Shown piece by piece: positions 1 through 7,363 of a DNA stretch of 64,000 bases. A model generated the notes under the pieces. That model was not told the DNA's origin and searched no databases. It was given only the letters and a program-made list of their open reading frames with translations. The translations under genes were made by a program, and so were the position numbers. Source of the DNA: Acinetobacter silvestris (GTDB lineage: Bacteria > Pseudomonadota > Gammaproteobacteria > Pseudomonadales > Moraxellaceae); assembly GCF_002135235.1 (NCBI RefSeq), contig NZ_NEGB01000007.1:1-64000 (forward strand). Reading direction: 5' to 3'. Within the stretch, counting starts at the first letter, position 1, and each line of letters opens with the position of its first letter.

Positions 1-195
1 AGCAGCAAGTTCAGGGGAATATTGTTGTGTTCCAACTAATGTTCCAGATTTAGCTTTGCTGTACCAATTGGAAAGCGTTTGCATGGATATGCCAAGCTGT
101 CTTGCTGTTTCCGAAACATTGCCTTTATTTTCTTCAATCTGTTTTATAGCTTCAGCTTTGAATTCCGCTGTATAAAACTTTGGTTTTTTGCTCAT
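1..195 (-). CDS. IS3-family transposase OrfA (N-terminal part, truncated by window edge)
   Basis: Reading the minus strand from the ATG at 195-193 gives an open frame of 65 codons to the window edge. It begins MSKKPKFYTAEFKAEAIKQI and continues through a classic helix-turn-helix (NVSETARQLGISMQTLSNW). This is the OrfA DNA-binding domain of IS3-group elements, with 'yTaEFKaeAv...ARqLGis..tLsnW' as the recognisable signature. OrfA binds the IS ends and is joined to the OrfB DDE transposase by a -1 frameshift; both OrfB and the frameshift lie outside the window. The start has a good ribosome site (CAGGAGT, seven bases upstream). Family assignment is firm; the subgroup is not determined. Confidence 0.8.
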   Translation of the reverse strand, partial: MSKKPKFYTAEFKAEAIKQIEENKGNVSETARQLGISMQTLSNWYSKAKSGTLVGTQQYSPELAA

Positions 196-280
196 GGTAA
201 ACTCCTGATGAGTACGTTTAGTTTACCAAGTGAAAGCTTCCGTTTTTATCAGCACACATCAAATTGGGGGTAAGTTAAAA
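1..280 (-). mobile_element. IS3-family insertion sequence, partial (5' end of element)
   Basis: The start of an IS3-family element runs off the left edge of the window. What is visible is the 5' part of orfA and its upstream terminal region. The outer end is probably close to the GGGGGTAAGTT stretch at about 271-281, because the sequence beyond it turns into plain AT-rich DNA. The terminal inverted repeat cannot be confirmed without the other end, so the exact boundary is an estimate. Confidence 0.6.
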
Positions 281-330
281 AATAATAATCAAGCTTATAG
301 TTTAAATTCAATTATTTAAATTAAAAATAT

Positions 331-412
331 GAATCCCTCTTTCGCCAAATTCGAAAGAACTGCAATCCAAGCAGTTAAAAGGCTTGAATCTTAAAATTTC
401 AAGCCTTTTTTA
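331..412 (+). ncRNA. Three tandem hairpins ending in an intrinsic terminator (possible structured RNA)
   Basis: Three perfect stems follow each other with no spacer: TCTTTCG/CGAAAGA (338-344 with 352-358, 7-nt loop), AACTGC/GCAGTT (358-363 with 371-376, 7-nt loop) and AAGGCTTGAA/TTCAAGCCTT (379-388 with 398-407) followed by a T run. The last is a plus-strand intrinsic terminator. No plus-strand gene lies upstream in the window, so the hairpins are likely the 3' part of a small structured RNA whose 5' end may have been disturbed by the neighbouring IS. I do not recognise the family. The 5' end at 331 is nominal. Confidence 0.4.
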
Positions 413-586
413 TGCCATAAACAAAAGTTACTCAACGTGATAATCCATCAAAGCCATACAACGATTGCTTATTCTCAAATCAGTTTTATTTAAAAAATAC
501 ATTAGAAAGCACCCAAGCAAACTGCTAACCAATTTTTTATTTAGAAGACCAAAACGATCACCTGAATCAACTGCTTGTTTTTTGGC

Positions 587-614
587 TTGTGTTTTTACAG
601 ATTTTCTGTAAAAT
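587..614 (+). promoter_or_regulatory. Putative sigma70 promoter of tRNA-Thr
   Basis: TTGTGT (587-592) and TAAAAT (609-614) are separated by 16 bases and would start transcription near 621, a few bases before the mature tRNA. A short inverted repeat (TTTTACAGA/TCTGTAAAA) overlaps the spacer. Confidence 0.45.
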
Positions 615-626
615 TCTCACCAAGTT

Positions 627-702
<76 letters not shown>

Positions 703-712
703 ACTTATACTT

Positions 713-745
713 AGGTTCACTTGTTAGTGAGCCTTTGTTGTTTTT
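713..745 (+). terminator. Terminator of tRNA-Thr
   Basis: AGGTTCACT (713-721) pairs with AGTGAGCCT (726-734), with one G-U pair and a 4-nt loop. A T-rich tail (TTGTTGTTTTT) follows directly. Confidence 0.7.
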
Positions 746-784
746 GAAAATTATAAATATCAGTCTACTCAAAAATTGATTCTT

Positions 785-1612
785 TTATTTCTTCACCGCA
801 CTTATTTGTACATAACGCACGATTCCATCTTGATATAACTTTTTACAAAGCCAAGCCGTCATTCGTATTTTTAAAAAATCCATCTGGTTATTTTGTCCAG
901 AATTCATAATAGTCTGAAAATAATCAGAAAATCCATCCAAAACATGTTGCGAAATATCAATGATTTCAATCTGCTCAAAATCATGCTGCATTAAAGTTGT
1001 CACATATTTATGCTGTCGTGCTAAATTCAACACATTCACATCGGCTGCTTTTAATAAATATTGATATTTTTTCTGCTGCATCCAATTTAAATTTTGTGCT
1101 TGTTCAGACCACATTAAATAATGAAAACCCAAACGACCTTTTACATTTAAAACGGTACTCACCGAACTTAAAAAAGAATTTAACCTGCTGTGATATGCAG
1201 CATCGATGCACAGTACAACATCGAATTCACCGTGAAATGGCATCAAGTTTAAATTTAAAAAAGATTGCTGATAGATGGATACTGAGTCTGAAAAGTACGT
1301 TTGAATGTGCTCTACACACTCAAACTGTAATTCAACAGCAGATAGCGTTTGAATATGATAGTGCTCAAGCCAATATTTTAAACTTGCTCCTTGCCCACAA
1401 CCCAAGTCCAGCAACTGGTCATTTGAGTTTAAGGCAACCGCCTGTGCTAATTGGTCAGCTAATTGCTGACAGGCTTGTGGATAGGACACTGTTGCAGCAT
1501 CCCAAAAGCCCAAATTACTCCAAGCACATTCGGCAGAATCACCTAACAATTTTGCATTAATCGCATACTTATGTGTAGGAAGCTTTTTCCGAAAAGCTTG
1601 AAGCCATTTCAT
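785..1612 (-). CDS. Class I SAM-dependent methyltransferase
   Basis: A 275-residue cytoplasmic protein with the Rossmann-type SAM-binding motif I (LLDLGCGQGAS, residues about 67-77). A later FDVVLCIDAAYHS segment resembles motif IV of the UbiE/cyclopropane-synthase-like small-molecule methyltransferases. It starts six bases after the stop of the upstream FAD oxidoreductase on the same strand, so the two are almost certainly co-transcribed and may act on the same substrate. The substrate is unknown. Lipid methylation is possible, because FAD oxidoreductase plus cyclopropane-type methyltransferase pairs are common, but nothing in the sequence proves it. No signal peptide or membrane segment is seen. 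Confidence 0.85.
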   Translation of the reverse strand: MKWLQAFRKKLPTHKYAINAKLLGDSAECAWSNLGFWDAATVSYPQACQQLADQLAQAVALNSNDQLLDLGCGQGASLKYWLEHYHIQTLSAVELQFECVEHIQTYFSDSVSIYQQSFLNLNLMPFHGEFDVVLCIDAAYHSRLNSFLSSVSTVLNVKGRLGFHYLMWSEQAQNLNWMQQKKYQYLLKAADVNVLNLARQHKYVTTLMQHDFEQIEIIDISQHVLDGFSDYFQTIMNSGQNNQMDFLKIRMTAWLCKKLYQDGIVRYVQISAVKK

Positions 1613-1618
1613 CGTAAT

Positions 1619-2950
1619 TTAATAACCCAGTTCTGGAGCGACTTCAACTTTAGGTTTTAAGCCAACAAAGGGCAAGGGTGCACCAAAAATTTCTGCAATG
1701 TGCATCGCTGATGTGACTGCCGACTCTAAAATAGGCAAGCCATCACATGACCACGAACCACAATAGAAAACTTTACGATTTGCACTTTTATGACGCTCTT
1801 GTAACTCTTTATTTAAAGCCAGCGTTTTTGAATCGACCACGGCGCGCGTTAAAGTCACAGATGCAATGACTTTTTTAGGGTCAATTGCTATGACTGGACG
1901 CCAAGTTTGAAATACTGGGGTTTTACCCACTAAACTTGGCTCAACCGAATTTAACCACACCGTAAATTGTTGACGGGTAAATTGACGATCCATCATATAA
2001 CTGAGGACTGCCCAGTCTTTACGTTTGGGTGGCATTACAATTGAGTCAGTATGAATAACCAATTCGCCTTGTTCAAATTTGAACTGTTTTAATAATTCCA
2101 AATCATCTTTAAATTGTTGTTGATTTAAGAATTCTTCAATTTTGTGAGTTGGCGTTGCGACTACAACGCGGTCAAACTTAAATTGTTCAGCATGTGCATT
2201 CTCAACCAAAACATGATCTGCTTGCTCTTCTATTTTCTGGATGGCCACACCGCTACGAATATCAATCCCTTCAATGAGCTTATCCACCAGTGCAGGTGTA
2301 CCGCCCTGAAGACGCAATAAAGCATCACCATCCGTCAATTGTCTTAAGAAAATCAATAACGGTTTTGCTGGCCATTCACCAATTGTTTTTGGATCACAGG
2401 TACAAATGGTATACAACACCGGCATCACTGCACCATGCCAAAACACTTCTTCAATCTGATTATGATTCATAAATTCAGCTAAAGAAATTTCTTGATTATT
2501 TGATTTAAAGAACTTATGGATGGCTGTTTTCAGTTGCAACATCCCTTTAACTAAGCGCCAACCATATTGCTGAACGCCTTTCCGATTATTAATAATTGGA
2601 AAGTTACCAATGCGGGTACGCGTGGTGGTGAGCCATGTTTCCGTCTTATCTTCAAACAACCAACTACATGCCATAAAAGTGCGCACAGGAAAAGTTGGAA
2701 TATTGAGATAAGCAGCAAGGCTCAAGGTATTTTTCCATAAATGTGGATTCATGACACGTAATGGCGCATCAATTAAACCACCTTCAAACTCAATACTATG
2801 ACTATCCATTCCACGCCCTGGAAGCGCTTCGAAAATAGTGATGTTATGCCCTGCATCTTTAAGAATTCTTGCTGTAGCGAGCCCAGCCATGCCACTACCA
2901 ATTACTGCAATATCCAAAGTTATTTTCCATGCGTCGACTATTTTTCTCAT
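1619..2950 (-). CDS. FAD/NAD(P)-binding oxidoreductase of the amine oxidase type
   Basis: A 443-residue protein with an N-terminal dinucleotide-binding fold (VIGSGMAGLATA, residues about 16-27) followed by the acidic residue that holds the FAD ribose (IFEA). A C-terminal FAD-contact segment (FYCGSWSCDGLPILESA) is typical of the amine oxidase/phytoene desaturase superfamily. Middle sequence is not enough to name the substrate. It is the first gene of a two-gene operon with the methyltransferase downstream (6-bp gap). The start ATG at 2950 has only a weak ribosome site, but an upstream extension is not available and the Rossmann motif sits at the expected distance. A predicted NAD/FAD-binding protein of the COG2907 type is the closest idea; confidence in the exact subgroup is low. 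Confidence 0.82.
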   Translation of the reverse strand: MRKIVDAWKITLDIAVIGSGMAGLATARILKDAGHNITIFEALPGRGMDSHSIEFEGGLIDAPLRVMNPHLWKNTLSLAAYLNIPTFPVRTFMACSWLFEDKTETWLTTTRTRIGNFPIINNRKGVQQYGWRLVKGMLQLKTAIHKFFKSNNQEISLAEFMNHNQIEEVFWHGAVMPVLYTICTCDPKTIGEWPAKPLLIFLRQLTDGDALLRLQGGTPALVDKLIEGIDIRSGVAIQKIEEQADHVLVENAHAEQFKFDRVVVATPTHKIEEFLNQQQFKDDLELLKQFKFEQGELVIHTDSIVMPPKRKDWAVLSYMMDRQFTRQQFTVWLNSVEPSLVGKTPVFQTWRPVIAIDPKKVIASVTLTRAVVDSKTLALNKELQERHKSANRKVFYCGSWSCDGLPILESAVTSAMHIAEIFGAPLPFVGLKPKVEVAPELGY

Positions 2951-3210
2951 TATGAATGAAGATTTTTTAAAACACCGTATTAAAAAGTTCCAGTTTTACT
3001 ATTTTTTCACCAATATTTTAAAGCAAACGATTATGCTCGACTTTTATTTTTAGGCGACCAAAAATCAAACAATTAAATACAATACAAATGTATAAAAAAT
3101 GACTATTTATTATATATTTATAAAATTTCCTTTAAAAACAATATAGATAATTTCACCATTTCCGTATAAACCACATTTACAAACCAAGCTGTTTTTATTA
3201 TTATTTAGGC

Positions 3211-3323
3211 TATAAAAGCTAAAAACATCATAAAATAACAAGAAAAATAGATAAAAATAATCTCTAAAAAAAAGAAATTACAGCGTAAAGGATCTCTATT
3301 GTGTAGATAGAGATCCTTTTATT
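3211..3323 (+). ncRNA. Candidate small RNA, about 110 nt
   Basis: TTTACA (3176-3181) and TATTAT (3199-3204) are spaced by 17 bases. Downstream, a perfect 13-bp stem (3287-3299 with 3307-3319, 7-nt loop) runs into TTTTATTTT. The terminator points along the plus strand, and no plus-strand gene feeds it, so a short non-coding transcript is the simplest explanation. The body is A-rich and otherwise unstructured. Because AT-rich DNA often offers promoter look-alikes, confidence is modest. Confidence 0.35.
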
Positions 3324-3393
3324 TTGCGAATCGATCTTCTAGTTTTGTTCAATTTAAACGCTAAAATACTAATCTTATGCGAATTCAGCCCAT

Positions 3394-3423
3394 AAAAAAG
3401 CGGATCTAACGATCCGCTTTTTT
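3394..3423 (-). terminator. Terminator of the pirin gene
   Basis: AAAAGCGGATC and GATCCGCTTTT form an 11-bp stem with a TAAC loop and A/T tails on both sides, so it can work in both directions. It lies two bases after the pirin stop. Confidence 0.85.
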
Positions 3424-3425
3424 GA

Positions 3426-4304
3426 TTATGCAGGGTTCGCAATTTCACCAAATTTACCACTGTTAAAATCATTAAACGCTTGAACAATTTCATCTTTAGT
3501 GTTCATGACAAATGGGCCATAGCCTTGAATTGGTTCATCTAGTGGCTGACCTGTGAGCACTAAAAATTTTGCATCACGTACGGCTTCTAGTTGAATTTCA
3601 GAATCGCCATCTTTATCAAACATCACAATTGAACTGTCCAACACTTGTTGGGTTCCATTCAACAACATTTCACCTTCTAGCACCACAACAAGCGCATTAT
3701 GCCCCACAGGAACGTGGACATATTCAGCGGTATGGCCTGCTTTTAAAACACCATCCCAAACATTCACTGGACTAAAGGTATTGGCTGGGCCACGATGATC
3801 TGCATATTTACCGGCAATAATACGCAAATGACCTGCATCATCATCAAACTGAATAACGGGTATATCTTGGGCTTGAATACCTTGATATTGGGGCGCAGTC
3901 ATTTTGTCTTTAGCCGGCAAATTGACCCACAGTTGCACCATTTCAAACAAGCCACCCGCTTGCGCGAATGCTGCAGAATGAAACTCTTCGTGAACCAAAC
4001 CTGCACCCGCAGTCATCCACTGCACATCACCTGCTTGAATGGTTCCGCCACCGCCTGCAGAATCTTGATGCGTCACTTCACCTTGATACGCCAGTGTGAC
4101 TGTTTCAAAACCGCGGTGCGGATGCGAACCCACACCATGCTGTTCGGTGGTCGGTTTAAACTGATACGGCGCAGCATAATCTAACAATAAAAATGGGCTA
4201 ATGGCCTGTCCTAATCGATCATAAGAAAATAGATTTTTTACAGGAAAACCATCTCCGACCCAATGCATACTTTGATTACGGTAAACACCAATGACTTTTT
4301 TCAT
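3426..4304 (-). CDS. Pirin family protein (bicupin)
   Basis: A 292-residue double cupin. The N-terminal cupin carries the metal-binding signature of pirins: GSHPHRGFET with His61 and His63, and GLVHEEFHS with His105 and Glu107, corresponding to the Fe-binding residues of human pirin. Bacterial pirins such as E. coli YhhW can have quercetin 2,3-dioxygenase activity or act as redox-sensing regulators; which applies here cannot be told. The gene is divergent from ycaC across a 342-bp region containing palindromic ATCTCA motifs, so the two may share control by the LysR regulator encoded downstream of ycaC. Start at ATG 4304. Confidence 0.92.
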   Translation of the reverse strand: MKKVIGVYRNQSMHWVGDGFPVKNLFSYDRLGQAISPFLLLDYAAPYQFKPTTEQHGVGSHPHRGFETVTLAYQGEVTHQDSAGGGGTIQAGDVQWMTAGAGLVHEEFHSAAFAQAGGLFEMVQLWVNLPAKDKMTAPQYQGIQAQDIPVIQFDDDAGHLRIIAGKYADHRGPANTFSPVNVWDGVLKAGHTAEYVHVPVGHNALVVVLEGEMLLNGTQQVLDSSIVMFDKDGDSEIQLEAVRDAKFLVLTGQPLDEPIQGYGPFVMNTKDEIVQAFNDFNSGKFGEIANPA

Positions 4305-4646
4305 CTCTTAACTCCTATCTCTCATAGGATGAATATGAAATAAATATTATGCTTTTAAGCGCTCATCGCATAGAGGCAAAGTAATATTGTAAATCTCATA
4401 AACGAGACAATAAGCAATTCAAATTGAATCTAATGATTAAAAAAAGAAGAACCACCTCTAAATCAAAATAACATCCCATTGAATTCAAAAATATCTCATA
4501 TTTGAGATTAATATTCTCGTTAAAATGACTAACTTTATCTCATTTTTAAAACTATCATCATTACTGCAATTCATGATCAATCCAGACTTTCAAGCCATGG
4601 ATTGTCAATCAATCGTATTTTTTAATAGCATCATGAGGGAAATAAA
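4305..4646. promoter_or_regulatory. Divergent promoter region pirin / ycaC with palindromic operator candidates
   Basis: This region drives two divergent genes. It contains the perfect palindrome ATCTCA-TATT-TGAGAT at 4493-4508, and a related imperfect copy ATCTCA-TAAA-CGAGAC at 4393-4408. A further single ATCTCA half-site lies near 4531. The arms and 4-bp spacer are of a size bound by LysR- or MarR-type dimers. The nearby LysR-type gene (5387-6310) is the obvious candidate regulator, by inference. Confidence 0.5.
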
Positions 4647-5273
4647 ATGGGTAAACCATACGTTCGTTTAGATAAAGACAATGCAGCCGTCCTCTTGGTC
4701 GACCATCAAATAGGTCTACTTTCGCTCGTCCGTGATATTGATCCTGACAAGTTTAAAAATAATGTATTGGCTCTTGCCGCCGCTGCAAAATATTTTAATC
4801 TTCCAACCATTTTAACCACAAGCTTTGAAGATGGCCCAAATGGCCCTTTGGTTCCTGAACTTAAAAATATGTTCCCAGATGCGCCTTATATTGCCCGCCC
4901 AGGTCAAATCAATGCATGGGACAATGAAGACTTTGTAAAAGCCGTCAAAGCGACAGGTAAAAAGCAATTAATCATTGCAGGCGTTGTCACTGAAGTCTGT
5001 GTGGCCTTCCCAACGCTTTCTGCATTAGCAGAAGATTTCGATGTCTTCGTTATTACAGATGCTTCGGGCACTTTCAACCCTTTAACACGTGACTCTGCAT
5101 GGGATCGTATGTCTCAAGCAGGTGCTCAATTGATGACTTGGTTCGGTGCATCTTGTGAATTACACCGCGACTGGCGTAATGATATTGAAGGTTTAGGTGC
5201 ATTATTTGGCGCGCATATTCCTGACTACAGTAACTTAATTCAAAGTTATATTAAAAACACTGAAAAGAAATAA
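4647..5273 (+). CDS. ycaC: YcaC-type isochorismatase-family hydrolase
   Basis: A 208-residue cysteine hydrolase, the same length as E. coli YcaC and closely similar to it as I remember that sequence (for example LLVDHQIGLLSLVRD, PYIARPGQINAWDNEDF and ELHRDWRNDIEGL). The catalytic pieces are Asp19 (LLVDHQ) and the nucleophile Cys118 in AGVVTEVCVAF, with the cis-peptide VVT before it. YcaC forms octamers and its physiological substrate is unknown. The start is supported by GAGGGA eight bases upstream. A LysR gene follows 113 bp downstream in the same direction, and a terminator lies between them. Confidence 0.93.
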   Translation: MGKPYVRLDKDNAAVLLVDHQIGLLSLVRDIDPDKFKNNVLALAAAAKYFNLPTILTTSFEDGPNGPLVPELKNMFPDAPYIARPGQINAWDNEDFVKAVKATGKKQLIIAGVVTEVCVAFPTLSALAEDFDVFVITDASGTFNPLTRDSAWDRMSQAGAQLMTWFGASCELHRDWRNDIEGLGALFGAHIPDYSNLIQSYIKNTEKK

Positions 5274-5288
5274 GTTTATTGCACTACA

Positions 5289-5313
5289 GAAAGCGATCTT
5301 TGGGTCGCTTTTT
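5289..5313 (+). terminator. Terminator after ycaC
   Basis: AAAGCGA (5290-5296) pairs with TCGCTTT (5305-5311), followed by TTT. It separates ycaC from the LysR gene. Confidence 0.65.
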
Positions 5314-5386
5314 GCATTTTATAGCATCTTATATTCACGTATGATCGAACACAGAAAAGAAACTCGCATTGCTATTTAGGTGATCT

Positions 5387-6310
5387 ATGCATTCATTTGA
5401 CGACTACTATTATTTTTATCTCGTGGTAAAGCATGGTGGGTTTAGCGCTGCAAGTGAAGCCTCGAACATTACCAAATCTAAATTAAGTCGACGTATTTTA
5501 GATTTAGAAACCCAATACAATATCACCCTCATTCAACGTTCAACGCGGCATTTTAAAGTCACCCCCTTAGGCCAAGAGTTTTTTGAAGCCTGTAGTAAAG
5601 TGATTGAGCAAGCTGATAGTGCTCAAAATGTGTTATTAAAACAAAAAAATGAACCTCAAGGACTGGTTAAAATTAGTTGCCCACCGGTCATGATGGAACA
5701 CCAAATTCGTCCTTTACTGACCCAATTTCTAAAAGATTACCCTCAAGTGACTGTTGAAATGGAACTGTCCAGTCGCCGCATCGATGTATTGCATGATGAT
5801 ATCGACCTTGCCATTCGAACCAATTTCAGCGCCAATGAGGATTCCAGTATTATTGTTCGCGACATTATTAAAACCACTCATTGCTTGGTCGCTAGTCCTG
5901 AACTATTACAAGGCCGTACCCTTGAACATATTACTGAATTATATGAATTTCCAAGCATTGTCCTGAGTACTCAAAAGCAGCAATACCGTTGGCATTTACA
6001 CAACTTAAAACAACAAGAAGAAATTGATATTCCCCTACAGCCCCGGATTAAAAGTAATGATTTAATGGGCGCATATTTTGCGGTACTTGATGGTTTAGGT
6101 ATTGCAGATTTACCTTATTTGACTGTAGAGCATGACATTCAGTCAGGTAAATTGGTTCACCTATTTCCCGATTGGTGTTCCAATGTCGGTACGGTACAAC
6201 TCGTTTATGCGTCTAGAAAAGGCCAACGTCTGGTGATGGAAAAATTAATTGATGTATTAATTGAAGGTCTGCGTAGCTTTGCAGCTAAAAGCGATGGATA
6301 TTTAAATTAG
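5387..6310 (+). CDS. LysR-type transcriptional regulator
   Basis: A 307-residue regulator. The N-terminal winged helix-turn-helix covers residues about 1-60 (FSAASEASNITKSKLSRRI then LETQYNITLIQRSTR), and the effector-binding domain with a periplasmic-binding-protein fold runs from about 90 to the end. It is of the subgroup with a bulky aromatic N-terminus (DDYYYFYLVV) related to CrgA/AaeR-like proteins. It probably responds to a small ligand and controls ycaC and the divergent pirin gene, judged only by proximity and the palindromes at 4393-4508. A strong terminator follows. Confidence 0.92.
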   Translation: MHSFDDYYYFYLVVKHGGFSAASEASNITKSKLSRRILDLETQYNITLIQRSTRHFKVTPLGQEFFEACSKVIEQADSAQNVLLKQKNEPQGLVKISCPPVMMEHQIRPLLTQFLKDYPQVTVEMELSSRRIDVLHDDIDLAIRTNFSANEDSSIIVRDIIKTTHCLVASPELLQGRTLEHITELYEFPSIVLSTQKQQYRWHLHNLKQQEEIDIPLQPRIKSNDLMGAYFAVLDGLGIADLPYLTVEHDIQSGKLVHLFPDWCSNVGTVQLVYASRKGQRLVMEKLIDVLIEGLRSFAAKSDGYLN

Positions 6311-6313
6311 ACA

Positions 6314-6345
6314 AAAAAACCCAGCAATCAAATGCTGGGTTTTGT
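6314..6345. terminator. Bidirectional terminator between lysR and ahpC
   Basis: AAAACCCAGCA (6316-6326) pairs with TGCTGGGTTTT (6333-6343) across a 6-nt loop, with A and T flanks. It serves the plus-strand lysR and the convergent ahpC. Confidence 0.85.
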
Positions 6346-6370
6346 AGATTAAAAAATCGTATGTTTTAAA

Positions 6371-6934
6371 TTAAATTTTACCGACAAGGTCAATTGAAGG
6401 TGCAAGTGTTGCATCCCCTTCTTTCCATTTCGCTGGGCAAACTTCACCTGGGTGTGCATGCACATATTGCGCCGCTTTTACTTTACGAAGCAGTTCAGAT
6501 GCATCACGGCCAATACCACCTGCGTTAATTTCAACAATTTGGATTTTACCTTCTGGATCAATCACAAAAGTCCCACGGTCTGCTAAACCATCTGCTTCAA
6601 TTAACACATCAAAGTTTTTCGCCAAAGTCCATGTTGGGTCACCCACCATTGGATATTGAATTTTTTTAATTTCATCAGAAGAATCATGCCAAGCTTTGTG
6701 CGTGAAATGCGTATCTGTTGAAACAGAATAGATTTCAACACCCATGTTTTGGAATTCAGCATAATGATCTGCAAGATCGCCTAATTCAGTTGGACATACA
6801 AAAGTGAAATCGGCTGGATAGAAAAATACTACGGACCATTGACCTTGGAAATCTTTTTCAGAGATTTCGATAAATTCACCATTTTTATATGCTGTAGCAT
6901 TGAATGGTTTGATTGCTGTATTGATTAAACTCAT
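6371..6934 (-). CDS. ahpC: Alkyl hydroperoxide reductase subunit C (2-Cys peroxiredoxin)
   Basis: A 187-residue typical 2-Cys peroxiredoxin. The peroxidatic cysteine is Cys47 in [13 protein letters not shown] and the resolving cysteine is Cys166 in GEVCPAKW, matching E. coli AhpC in length and spacing. It reduces H2O2 and organic hydroperoxides in the cytoplasm, normally recycled by AhpF. No ahpF lies next to it here, so reduction must come from an AhpF encoded elsewhere. A ribosome site (GAGGAATATCTC) precedes the ATG. OxyR control is usual for the family, but no convincing OxyR site was identified by eye. Confidence 0.97.
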   Translation of the reverse strand: MSLINTAIKPFNATAYKNGEFIEISEKDFQGQWSVVFFYPADFTFVCPTELGDLADHYAEFQNMGVEIYSVSTDTHFTHKAWHDSSDEIKKIQYPMVGDPTWTLAKNFDVLIEADGLADRGTFVIDPEGKIQIVEINAGGIGRDASELLRKVKAAQYVHAHPGEVCPAKWKEGDATLAPSIDLVGKI

Positions 6935-7363
6935 GAGATATTCCTCTAGCTCGTTTCTGGGATTGCTTAAGTTATGAAGCTAGAATACACAACCTTTTAG
7001 AATTGGTAAAACCGTACTTTTTCATAAAAACAATCGAAAAAATAGATTAAATATTTCACTTACTTTTACCAAGTTAATCGTAAAACTCAATTCACCTACC
7101 CATTAAACCGAAGGCAATACATTGATAAATCATAGGAAATCTGAGCTTTATTTTATCAATGAGCATGAATCAAGCATTTAATAAAAACGCCATCTGACTG
7201 AGTATCAATAAAATTGAAAGAATTTTCTGAGAAGTGTCATGATCGTCCAAGATCTAATGCAAAAGTGTTTACAAAATGGGGGGAACCGTTCAAGGTGACT
7301 TTGATTCGCGACATTCATATGTCTAAATCAAAGTCACCTCACATTGAAAGTATGCTATTTAAA
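6935..7363. other. Gene-free interval: ahpC promoter region and 3' hairpin of the DUF1302 gene
   Basis: About 430 bases without an ORF of coding character. The right part holds the long hairpin at 7293-7339 behind the DUF1302 gene; the left part is the upstream region of ahpC. GTTTACAAAATGGGGGGAACC near 7267 includes a G6 run of no clear function. Confidence 0.5.
7293..7339 (-). terminator. Long hairpin downstream of the DUF1302 gene
   Basis: AGGTGACTTTGATT (7293-7306) and AATCAAAGTCACCT (7326-7339) form a perfect 14-bp stem. A second short stem, GACAT/ATGTC, sits inside the loop. On the minus strand there is no U tract after it, so it may be an mRNA-stabilising 3' structure and not a classical intrinsic terminator. 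Confidence 0.55.

Larger units (their letters stand above)
2951..3425. other. 475-bp gene-free interval: promoter region of the FAD gene plus a possible plus-strand sRNA
   Basis: No ORF of coding character is present. The interval must contain the promoter for the minus-strand FAD oxidoreductase. It also holds a plus-strand promoter-terminator pair (3176-3323) and the terminator of the pirin gene (3394-3423), each listed separately. Confidence 0.6.

Noticed and set aside
79..273. Plus-strand 64-codon ORF
   Set aside because: It is the complement of the IS3 orfA start and terminal region.
331..347. Sequence GAATCCCTCTTTCGCCA looks like the 3' end of a tRNA, suggesting an attachment site or broken tRNA.
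   Set aside because: No matching 5' acceptor, D or anticodon arm is present, CCA does not fit the acceptor spacing, and the bases are better explained as part of the first of three tandem hairpins.
997..1560. Plus-strand 187-codon ORF
   Set aside because: It lies entirely opposite the methyltransferase, whose SAM motif proves the minus strand is coding; no ribosome site.
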